Shown in pieces: positions 55,101 through 64,000 of a stretch of DNA of 64,000 nt. The notes under the pieces were generated by a model. It saw nothing but the letters and a program-made list of their open reading frames with translations, was not told the origin of the DNA and did not search any database. Origin of the DNA: Leptodactylus fallax (lineage: Eukaryota; Chordata; Amphibia; Anura; Leptodactylidae); contig CAMRHE010000461.1 of NCBI GenBank assembly GCA_947044405.1, positions 744,001 through 808,000 on the forward strand, read 5' to 3'. The translations under genes were made by a program, and so were the position numbers. The stretch's first letter is position 1; each line of letters begins with the position of its first letter.

Positions 55101-56121
55101 ATCCTTGTCTTCTACCAGGGGCAGCCAAAACTCTGTCACAGGTGCGGTGACCCCTCACACTTGAGCGCCTCCTGCCGTGTGCAGAAGTGCGCCATGTGTG
55201 GGGAGGTGGGCCATCTCGCGGCGACCTGTGGCAGGGTGCGTTGCCACCTGTGTGGTGTCCTTGGGCACCCGATCGGGGCGTGTCCACGGTCTTTCGCCAA
55301 CACCACCCTTCGGCAAGCGGGAGCAGTTGAGGAGGCTGTCCCTGCTGCGGAGGGGGTGAGTGGGGGAGGAGAGACTAGTCTGCCAAGGCAAAGGGAGAAG
55401 GCCCAGCCACCATCAAGGGCAAGGAGGCGCGAGAGGAGGAGGGAGCAGAGGGAGGGAGTTATGTGCCTTCCTTCTGCCCCTGGCTCTGCTGGGCCGGATC
55501 CTGATGCCGAGGCAGCAGTGGGCACGACCCTGGTTGAGGAGATGAGGAGACTGCAGAGGGAGGAAGAGGCTGACCAGTCGTCTTCTTCTCAGTACGTCAG
55601 TGCTGGGGAGGGAGAGACGGTCAAGCGGAGAAAGTCACCGAGTAAAGTGAGGGCAAAAACATCTGCCCCCCCCCCCCCCGACGAAGGAACGCAGACTCGA
55701 CGGCCCTCTAGTGGTAGGTCCCAACCGGTACCAATCCCTCTGTGAGGATGCGTCGGCCTCAGGGGAGGCTTCAGAGGGAGAGGTGGAGCCGTCAGGGGCT
55801 GCTGAGTCTCCCTCCGGGAGGGGCCCCCTGCCCTCTGGGGGGGAGGCTGGCCTGGAGCCTGGAGGAGGAGATGATGCACCCAGGGCCGAAGTTGCTACTG
55901 TCTCTGCGACCACTGTAACTCCTCAGGGAGAAGTTGCGGGGGAGGTCCATCCCTCCTCTGGCCAAACCGCACCGGGGGAGGTGATGGACCAATCCCAATG
56001 TAAGAAGAGGACCCGCAAGACGAGGAGAAGTCGCGGGTCCTCTTCAGACTCATCTAGGGGTGGTGGTGATAGGAGGAAAGGGGGTGGGAAGCTGAAGGTC
56101 ATTGAGCTCAATCGGTCTTAA
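52109..56121 (+). pseudogene. Tx1-type ORF1 protein (very long), four one-base lesions
   Basis: ATG at 52109 (MERGAPAPRTLQAGGRRM) to TAA at 56119-56121, about 1,335 codons once four frameshifts are allowed for. The shifts are a 1-nt loss near 52285 against copy 2, one extra G near 53246, G8 against G7 at 54651-54658, and a C13 run at 55667-55679. Order: Ala-rich N-terminus; a charged coiled-coil-like region (about 52600-52880, AVLEEYDRARRSLF, VRSLKKQIKALEARC); acidic tail with repeated QEVRMT; low-complexity Ala/Gly/Pro region with VVPA-type repeats (54042-54210). Then come a basic domain resembling the ORF1 core of Tx1-type elements (FDISFVTPEGLETFW, VLTRNESLSYMDIM) and three CX2CX4HX4C knuckles (55134-55293). 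A basic Ser/Arg tail ends it. It should bind the element RNA. It is much longer than usual L1 ORF1 proteins. Confidence 0.85.
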
Positions 56122-59100
56122 TGGCAGTCCCCTCTCCACTGACGCTGGCCACCATTAATGTGGCCAGCATTAAGTCTGATACGGCTAGGTTTGCAGCCTT
56201 TGATTTTCTTGGCCGGGTTGAAGCTGACATTTTGTTTTTGCAGGAGACCAGGCTCTGTACTCTATCAGAGATAAACAGAGCAAGGAGGGAGTGGCGCAGG
56301 GGGCCCTCCTACTGGTCTCTTGCGGCTGAGCCGTATAGTGGAGTGGCGGTGCTTTTTACCGCAGAGGTGAAATGCCAGCGACTGATCGAGCTCGAAATGG
56401 GAAGGTGCCTAGTCTTAGACGTCTTCATGAAGGGGCAAAGCCTGCGCCTCATTAACATCTACGGTCCCCAGACAAAGTGGGACCGTAAAAGCCTCTTTAT
56501 GAAGATTAAGCCTTTTCTTTTTACGGGCAAACAAGTCATCTTTGGTGGGGATTTTAATACCATAACTAGACCCCAAGACCGAGGAGGTACCAGAGATAGA
56601 CTGCCCTATGATGGCGCCGCGTTAAATAGCATAGTGAGTGAAGCTCGCCTGGAGGATATCCACATCAGGCATTCCCCAGGTCACCGTGGGTTCACCTTTC
56701 AGAGAGGTAGTGTTAGGTCTAGGATAGATAGGTTTTTTTTTGAAGGAGAATTCCGTCACCACCCCTGTGTCCGTGGTGGAGGTGGAGTTCTCCGATCACT
56801 GTCTAATTTTGTTTTCTTTGAATATTTCAGAGACCCTCCGGAGAGGAAGAGGTTTGTGGAGGCTGAATTCGTCACTCCTTGAGGAGGCAGCTGTAAGACA
56901 AGCCTTTGAGGAGTTTCTTCAGGATCAGGTACTATTACTGGGTCTTGAGGGTACTAGGTCAGAGTGGTGGGAGATATTCAAAAAAAGGGTGGCGGGATTT
57001 TTCCGCCGGCTCTCAAGCCTCAGGTCACTGGACATGTACCGCATGTACACTGCACTGAGGAAGAGACTTGGACATCTGGTCTCGACCGGAGGTAGCCAGG
57101 AGGATATCTCCGGTGTGAAGGCTTTGCTCAAAAGGTGTCAGTACGATAGGCACGCATCTTTGGTTCTTGAGAGGGATTTCGGGAAATACCGCTCGCCCGA
57201 CCCCTACAGGAACTGTAAGATGTCAGTGACTTGTAAGACAGTAACAGGCCTGATTGACAGTACAGGATCCCTGACAAGATCCAGGTCAGGGATCTTGGAG
57301 GTCGTCAGGTCCTTCTACTCGAACCTTTTGGCAAAGAAGGAACTGAATCGGGATCGGATTTCAGGTTTCTTGGCTGAAGCCATTCCTGAGTCAGCAGAAG
57401 ACCCTTCTCTTGGTGTTTTGATAGAACCTATAAGGGAAGAGGAAGTCGTCAGGGCTATTGAGGGTCTTGCCCTCAAGAAGTCACCTGGCCCAGATGGCTT
57501 AACATCTGAGTTCTATCGGACCTTTAAAGGAGCTTTGGCTCCCCTCTTGACTGACGTGCTTAATGAGTGTCTATCCTCGGGCACTCTGCCGAAGTCAATG
57601 AGGAGGTCCGCCCTTATAGTTCTGTCAAAGGGTAAGGATCCGAGCCATATTGAGAACTGGCGGCCCATAGCACTTCTCAATACGGACCGAAAGATTCTGG
57701 CGAAGGTACTTTTCAACCGGCTGGTACAGTTTGCGCCCCGGCTCCTCTCGCCGGCTCAGCACTGCTCTGTTCCCGGTCGTAGCACCTTAAGTGCGGTCCT
57801 GAGTGTCAGGGAGGCTGTGGAGCAGAGTAGGGCAGGTCGGTGGAAGGGGTACTTGCTGTCCCTAGATCAGGCTAAGGCTTTTGACAGGGTGAATCATGAG
57901 TATTTGTGGTCAACTCTCTCGAGGTATGGCCTGCCTGGGGGGTTCATTCAGTGGCTGCAGACCTTATACGCTGGGGCTGAGTCTTTCCCGCTTGTGAATG
58001 GTTGGGTTGGTCGTCCTTTTGAGGTGGGGTCGGGCGTCCGACAGGGATGTCCCTTGAGCCCGCTACTGTATGTGTTCGCCATTGATCCCCTGATTAGACG
58101 GATTAATGGTGGGCCGGTGGCGGGAGTCAGGATGGACCTGGAGGGCACTGGCTCCCCTTTGAGGACAGTAGCCTACGCGGATGATGTCACCGTTCTTGTC
58201 TCGTCACGGGAGGAGCTTGAATGGGTGATGTCTGAAGTGGACAGTTACTCGGAGGCTTCCGGATCAGCTGTAAACAGGAATAAGTGTGGAAGCCTCTGGC
58301 TGGGAGGGGGAGAGCCTGGTTTTTCTCTCCCGGACACCCTCCCAGAACCCCAGGGGTCTGTAAAGATCTTAGGCATCCATTTTGGCCAGGGTGATTACCC
58401 ACTCCAAAATTGGGAAGGTAGGCTTAAGGATGTCGCCCAGAGAGTTGATTGCTGGAAGGGTTGGTCTTTGACCCTGAGAGAAAGGGTTCACCTTGCCAAA
58501 GCCTTCCTGCTCCCGTTGGTGATCTATCTAGGTAGCGTCTGTGCCTTGCCAGAGTCTTGTTGGAGTAGGATCTGTTGCCTGTTCTTCCAACTGTTATGGG
58601 GGAACAGGCTCAACCTAATCAGGAGGGAGGTTACATACCGCACAAGGAGGCTAGGGGGGTTAAATATGGTTAACCCCGTGGTGTTCTTAATGAACACCTT
58701 TCTTAAGATCAATTTACCAAACCTCTCCTCCGAGGGGGCTCCTTCGTGGGTAGCCTCCTGCCAGGGGTGGTTTCGGCCCTTCTTCCAGAAATGGGAGTCA
58801 GGAGGGCAAGTGAAAGATCTTCGTGCACCCCATGGATATCTCCCGGCCTATGCTTCCCTGGTCCTGAAAGTGATTCGTCGGTGGGGTCTGGGGGCGTGGG
58901 AGATCAGGACTCAGTCAAGACGTTTTCTTGACGACAAGGTCCTGTTGACCCGCTTCCAGAAGCCTCTGGCGCTCAAAGATTGCCCAGGAGAAACCTTAGA
59001 GGGAGGGTTGCGTTTTCTTAACTCCAAAAGGTTTCCTCGGAAGTTTTGGGATCTGACCTGGCGCTGCCTCCTAGGTAAGTTATATGTGAGGGGGAACTTG

Positions 59101-59517
59101 AAGTACCGGAACTCCGACGAGCGAGGCTGCCCTCGGGAGGAGTGTGGCGACATGCTGGAAAGCATGGAGCACTTCCTGCTTCAGTGCCCCTTCAATATAA
59201 GGGTTTGCAAATTGGTGGGGACCTCCACCGGTTGGCTGCGGCTGGCTGGCCTTTCCTACGCCGAGTGGGCCTATGGGGCATTCAAACACCCGGAGGGCAG
59301 GGACTGCCAAACACTTTTTGTAGTTAGTGCAGTGGTCAGGTTTCACCTATGGTCAGCACGGTGTTTAGTATCGACGAGAGGCAAAATCCTCCCGGAGGTG
59401 GAGGTGGTTAAAAACATCATGGTGGACCTGGTGAGGGTGCGCTCTCGGGAGTACGAGGGGCTGGGCGCAGAAAGGGCTGGTACCCTCTGGAGGGGGTTCA
59501 CTTTTTCTGTTCCCTGA
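56121..59517 (+). pseudogene. Tx1-type ORF2: AP endonuclease / reverse transcriptase, one frameshift
   Basis: ATG at 56121 overlaps the ORF1 stop (TAATG). The endonuclease occupies about the first 230 residues: TINVASIKS, FLQETR with the catalytic Glu, INIYGP, FGGDFNT, then SRIDRFF. A T9 run at 56733-56741 shifts the frame by one, after which SDHCLILFSL (last catalytic Asp-His) follows. The RT has KSPGPDGLTSEFY, IENWRPIALLN, LSLDQAKAFDRVNH (Asp), SGVRQGCPLSPLLY, then AYADDVTVL with catalytic YADD at 58174-58185. A thumb region (VHLAKAFLLPLVIYLG) comes next, and a C-terminal zinc cluster C-X4-C-X8-H-X4-C at 59128-59187. The frame from 56740 to 59517 is fully open (925 residues). ORF2p nicks the target and copies the RNA there. 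Confidence 0.92.
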
Positions 59518-60665
59518 GGGTTAGATAAGGGATTTAAAGTAGGTTAGTTAGGTTAGGGCCAGATAGGGATAGGTAGGGCAAGGTTTGCACGAGGGGTGGG
59601 GTTTATTATTTTCTGATAGGGAGGGACAGGTAGGGACAGGGTAGGGACAGAATGATAGATAGGGATATAGCGGTAGGGCGAGTAGACAGGGATGGGCCTC
59701 CTGTGCTCTCTTCCTGGTGGAGGGCTGGCGTGTCACCACATAGGCATTTTGTTTTGGAAATCAGATGGAAGGGTAAGAGGCTTGAGGATAACCGACCCTA
59801 GGCCCATGGGAGGTTTATGGGAGGGAAGGTAATTTAACAGGTTATGTAGGATGGTGGGTTTTTGTTACTTGTCTGTTATTTCTTATTTGTTATTGTTGTC
59901 GTTCATATGTTGTGTCCATTTTCCCATTTTCCATTTTTCCATATCCCATATTCATTTTCCATTTCCATTTTTCATATCCATTTCCATATCCCATATTTCT
60001 TTTTCCATATTCCATAATTCCATTTGTTTGTTAGTAGATAAGGGTTTTTTTCAGGGGGGTAGGTTGTTTGGGAGGGGGGTTTCTTTTTGGGGGTGGAGGG
60101 TTTGGTTTATAAGTTTTCGTGTGCCCGGCCTGGCTCTGGACTACGCGGACATGGGAGGACATGAGGCGGAGAGCCAGGTTGGGTTTCAGGGGCTTGGTGG
60201 TGGGTGGTGCCAGCACCAGGACTATGCGGACATGGGAGGACATGGGGCGTGGTGCTGGCCGGGTGTGGTGAGGGGAAAAAAAAAAAAAAAAAATTTTTTT
60301 AGTAAGTTTCAGTTGGGGATTTTGTTAGTGTTATAAGTTTCCGTTATAAGTTTCCGTTATATGTTTCCATTGTATATTGCTCATTTAGATTTTCTTTTGT
60401 TAGAGTTTTTGACTGACGGATGACTGGAGAAAGACGGGAGAAGAGTGAAAGGTGGCGTGAAAGGCGGAGTGAAAGGCAGAATGGATGGGGCTGGTTCGCG
60501 CGATTTTTTTTTTTTTTTTTTGTCCCGGTGTTTTCTTGTATTTTATTTGTTGATGGTTTTATGCTATGTTTTAGATTTATGTATTGTCTCTGTTTATAGT
60601 TTTTATATTGTATTTTCGTATGTGACAGTGTTTGTGAACTTTTTCTACTTTTCTAATAAAATAGT
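59518..60665 (+). other. 3' UTR of Tx1-type copy 1 with simple repeats
   Basis: Holds a TAGGG-rich, telomere-like stretch (59520-59680), a (CCATTTTC)-type pyrimidine stretch (59915-60025), and two copies of GACTAYGCGGACATGGGAGG (about 60139 and 60220). An A19-T7 palindromic run (60277-60300), repeated TTATAAGTTTCCG words (60330-60360), a T18 run near 60507 and AATAAA at 60655 complete it. The polyadenylation signal lies only 5 bp from the element end, and no poly(A) tail separates the two copies. Confidence 0.75.
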
Positions 60666-63600
60666 TCCAATTCCTTCGGGGCAACTGTGGGAGTCAGACG
60701 TGTTTGTTTGAGCTCCTAGCTTCAGAGGCTTGCGTGGTTTTGGATACTTGGAGACCGTTTATTGTGTGTGGTCTTCGGTCTTTGTGTTACAGACCGTAGC
60801 TCCGACTCCCTTCCCCGTGCGGAAGGGAGCCTTATCATGGAGCGTGGAGCTCCTGCCCCCCGGACCTTACAGGCGGGGGGCAGGAGAATGTCTGCCGACA
60901 CAGCACCAGCAGAGCAGGGCAGGCGGAGGTCGCTGAGGCAGCAAGCCTCAATGAGACTGGCGACCAGGACAACAGCATCGGGAGCAGCAGCAGCGACATT
61001 GGCGGCTGCAGCATCAGGAACAGCATCGGGAGCAGCGACGTCCGTGGAGCGGGCGACGCCGGCAGGAGTAGCGGTGGCGACAGGGGTGTCAGCAGTCCCG
61101 GCAGGTGGATCCGTGAAAACGGCGACATCAGCCACGGCGGTAACATCAGCGGCAGTGGCGGGTGAAGCCGGTCCGAAGGGGGGCTACGGCCGCAGGATAT
61201 GCGGTTCCCTCTGGAAGGGTCCCTGCAAGCAGGAGAAAAGACGCAAGCTTACCGTCATCGCTGCCTCAATCACCCGCAGGATGGGGCATCCGGAAAGCTG
61301 GAGAAGAGGTTGCCATCTACAGCCGGAGGATCGAGGCGGTCCTGGAGGAGTATGACCGGGCCCGGAGGTCCCTGTTCGCTATGGGTGGAGAGCTGCAAAG
61401 CGCTCGTGCCCGTAGCGACAGGGCCTCGAGGAAGGACCGCCCGGTTTTCAGCAGGCAAGTAAAGAGCCTCAAAAAGCAGATTAAGACCCTGGAAGCCAGG
61501 TGTGCGGAGATCCTGGAGGGCGCGGGGCCGTTCAGAGAGAAGCTGCTGAACGATGACCGCTTCTTCCGCAAACAGCAGGAGCGGTTGTTGAAGGATGGCC
61601 CCGCGTCCTCAGACAGCTCGGGAGAGGACGACTATTGTGAGTCAGACCTGGAGTCGGATGACAGCATGGCGGTACAGTATAGTCGGGCAGCCGTCCCTAG
61701 CAGCGGCAGCCTGATACCCACGTATACGCAGGCATCAGTGCCGGCAGTGAAGCAGGAAGTCAGAATGACAAGACAGGAAGTCAGAATGACAGGACAGGAA
61801 GTGACGCAATCTCCCACACTCCCAGAGAACCAACCACTGCCCGAGACGGAGGAGGAGGAGGGCGGAGCCTCGGGAGAAGGCGGGAAGCTGATGAGGCAAA
61901 TCTACCAATTAGAGTCCCCGTCCAGAATGGACCAATTAGCATTCAGCATGTCAGATCTGGACGGGGAGGAGGCGGGAAAAGGAGCCAAGACCAGGAAGAA
62001 GGCAAGGAAGGAAAAAAAAAAGAGAGATAGAGACATTTAAATTTGTCAGGTCGTTGCCTGGGGAGCATCGTGCCGGGACCTCAGCCCAGGTTGCGATGCC
62101 TCCAGGAGAGAAAAGGGAGGCGCAGGCACCTCGGGTCACGCCAAGTGGCGGGGTGCCCGGGGTGCCAGCAGTCAAAATGGCGCCTGATAGTACCTTTCAG
62201 GTGGTGGCGGACAAGGAGCTCATAGTTGCGGACAAGGCACTCAGGGCAAGGGCAAAAGAAGCCCCCCCTGCGGAGGGGAGTGGCGTAGGGAAACCTCCCT
62301 CCCTGGTAGGAGGTTTTAAAATATCGATGGCTTCCCCCAGAGTAAGGTGTAGGAAAGGGGGAGTGGCAGGTGGGCGTGGCTCATCCTCCTCCAGTGCTGA
62401 TGAAGCCGGTGATGCGGAGGTCACTTCCGGGGCTAAGGGGGCGTGTCCTCCTACAACATCAGGTGCCGGGGTGACTGTGGATGCGGAGGCCGAGGTAAAA
62501 GCGGGGAAGCCATCAGCGAGTGGTGCAGCCGGCCCCGCTGTAAGAAGGAAGACTGCAGGTGTGAATGATGGACGAGTGGAGAAGCTAGTTAAGCAGACAG
62601 GTAAGGTAAAGGGGAAAGCGGGTGGGACAAAAGGGGTAATTAGTAGTATTCCTGAAGAAGGTGGTGTAGTATGCATGGGGGTCCAAGAGCCTGTAGTCGG
62701 GGAGGCTGCGGGAGGAGGGGCTATTACCATTGCTGCTAAAAAAAAGTATTTCTACTGCTGGTAATATTTCTGTTGTGGCCCCTGTTGTTTCTGGTATTTC
62801 TGCTGTTGTCCCTGCTGTTGTCCCTGCTGTTGTTTCTGCTGCTGTTCCTGATGCTGTTCCTGATGCTGTCGTTGCTCCTGTTGTTACTCCTGTCATTGCT
62901 CCTGATATTGTTGCTCCTGTTGTCCTCTCTGCCGCTGTTCCTTCTGCTGCAGTTGGAGTGACCCGGTCCGCGGCGGCTATGCCAGGGCGGACTGTTGCCG
63001 CCTCTGGTGCTCCGGTTGCCGTGGCTGGGCTAAGTAGTTCTGCGGGGGTCCCTGGGAGTGGCGCTGGTACTCCGGCAGCGGAGGTTGCTGCGGCCTCCGG
63101 GCCCCCACGCTCCTATGCCAGCGTCGCTTCTGGGGCCCCTGGGGGTGCATCATGTCTTCCGCCGGGCTCCAGGGACGGCGATTTGCAACGGCAGCTCCTG
63201 GAGGCTTTACGGGCGGGCCAGTCCACAATGACCATAGATGGGCAGTCGAGAGACCTTAGGTTCTGGATCGAGCGTTTTGGCCTAGGGAAGTTCCGAGAGG
63301 AAGGAGGTGAGACCAGATGGACTCTCCCTACACCCGGGCGTAGGGGGCCGACACGGAGGAACGTGGCCCGTCTCGTGTGGGGGGGAGCCGGCCCTTGTCC
63401 CCAGAGGAGGGGGGTCGTGGAACTCCTACTCGGGATGGGTTTCAGGGCAAGCGACATCTTTGCCCTGATTCATCCTGTCGGCTCCTCGGAGTTTGACATC
63501 AGCTTTGTTACCCCGGAGGGCTTAGAAACCTTCTGGGGAAACTATAGGCTGGTGAAGGACGAGCCCGCCTGGCGTGACTTTATGGTGTGGGCGGTGTCAC

Positions 63601-64000
63601 GCCAGGATAACATTAAGAAAGTGACCGTTTTAACTCGTAACGAGTCACTTTCTTATATGGACATCATGACCTGGCTGAACAGGTTTGGGGAGGTCAAGGA
63701 CTTCCCAAAGAAAAATCTCGACGAGTTCGGGATATGGTCGGGGGCCTGGACCTTCATGGTCAAATTGCGACACGAGGATAACTCGGTGATGCATATCCCG
63801 TCCTCAACCTTCCTTGGGAAAGACAGGATCCTTGTCTTCTACCAGGGGCAGCCAAAACTCTGTCACAGGTGCGGTGACCCCTCACACTTGAGCGCCTCCT
63901 GCCGTGTGCAGAAGTGCGCCATGTGTGGGGAGGTGGGCCATCTCGCGGCGACCTGTGGCAGGGTGCGTTGCCACCTGTGTGGTGTCCTTGGGCACCCGAT
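60666..64000 (+). mobile_element. Tx1-type L1 retrotransposon, copy 2 (runs off window)
   Basis: Starts directly at the end of copy 1 in the same orientation and corresponds to 51932-55273 of copy 1 (3,335 against 3,342 bp). The 5' UTR and the first 0.9 kb differ by several percent with small indels, whereas the remainder is nearly identical. ORF1 is present to the third CCHC knuckle; ORF2 would lie beyond the window. Confidence 0.92.
60837..64000 (+). pseudogene. Tx1-type ORF1, copy 2 (partial, three one-base lesions)
   Basis: ATG at 60837 starts the same MERGAPAPRT N-terminus. The single-base loss of copy 1 near 52285 is absent. The lesions are instead G6 against G5 at about 61177-61182, A10 against A9 near 62012-62021, and A8 against A7 at about 62738-62745. 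The A10 run creates a stop shortly after RKEKKKRDRDI. With A9, as in copy 1, the frame runs straight into the downstream part, showing that the two apparent reading frames are one gene. An in-frame 9-bp difference occurs after IVADK (about 62239). Zinc knuckles begin at about 63861. The G7 run (where copy 1 has G8) keeps the frame. Confidence 0.85.

Larger units (their letters stand above)
51932..60665 (+). mobile_element. Full-length Tx1-type L1 retrotransposon, copy 1
   Basis: The start TCCAATTCCTTCGGGGCAA recurs exactly at 60666, which fixes the 5' end. The unit is 8,734 bp long: 5' UTR 51932-52108, ORF1 52109-56121, ORF2 56121-59517, 3' UTR to 60665 with AATAAA at 60655-60660. CCHC knuckles in ORF1, an AP-type endonuclease, an RT of the Tx1 group and a C-terminal CCHC in ORF2 define the class. 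Tx1-group elements are known for sequence-specific insertion. GC content is clearly higher than the surroundings. The left flank is a foldback MITE; the right flank is the second copy. It carries five one-base frame lesions. Confidence 0.92.

Overview
The window looks like intergenic DNA from a vertebrate, most likely a frog or toad. That is an inference from the repeat mix: several unrelated Tc1-like DNA transposons, hAT elements with a BED finger, Penelope-like, CR1/L2-like and L1-like retroelements, foldback MITEs, and a high-copy-looking Tx1-type L1. I recognise no host protein-coding gene and no rRNA, tRNA gene or CRISPR array. Nearly every open frame that can be supported belongs to a transposable element. 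Many features have very low coding density and are nested inside one another.

Layout. 0-14 kb: a Tc1 transposase tail cut by the window edge, a decayed Tc1 tail, a Tc1-type MITE, a possible LTR fragment, a decayed hAT transposase gene (about 4.6-8.1 kb), a Penelope-like reverse transcriptase on the minus strand (8.2-9.2 kb), and a decayed plus-strand L1 (9.8-12.8 kb). 14-26 kb: a minus-strand 5'-truncated L1 with a perfect 15-bp target-site duplication and a nested solo LTR (14.4-17.5 kb), a non-autonomous hAT with a perfect 8-bp duplication (19.7-21.6 kb), a 420-bp foldback element, and a second minus-strand L1 (22.5-25.3 kb). 26.4-29.5 kb is AT-rich with nothing recognisable. 29.5-36.3 kb: a complete Tc1 element with one nonsense codon, a Penelope-like tail, a foldback MITE, a 1-kb palindrome whose arms are a 13-bp minisatellite, a SINE-like piece and an L2-like retroelement. 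36.7-48.5 kb: a head-to-head pair of L1s, one split by a Tc1 element, then an L1 ORF1 fragment, then a CR1/L2-like element split by a second Tc1 whose transposase frame is fully open. 48.9-51.9 kb: a Tc1 fragment followed by GC-rich foldback and minisatellite DNA.

51.9-64 kb is the most striking part: two closely similar Tx1-type L1 retrotransposons lie directly head to tail. The first is full length (about 8.7 kb), with one very long ORF1 (about 1,335 codons: Ala-rich N-terminus, coiled coil, low-complexity region, three CCHC knuckles) and ORF2 (AP endonuclease, reverse transcriptase, C-terminal CCHC). ORF1 and ORF2 share a TAATG stop/start. The second copy begins at the base where the first ends and runs off the window. 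The frames are interrupted only by one-base length changes, almost all in homopolymers. These could be young mutations or assembly errors. The two copies differ by several percent in their first roughly 0.9 kb but are almost identical after that, which suggests recombination or gene conversion.

No genes here work together as a pathway. The ordering information lies in the nesting: DNA transposons and LTRs sit inside older LINEs, and the Tx1-type pair appears to be the youngest large insertion.
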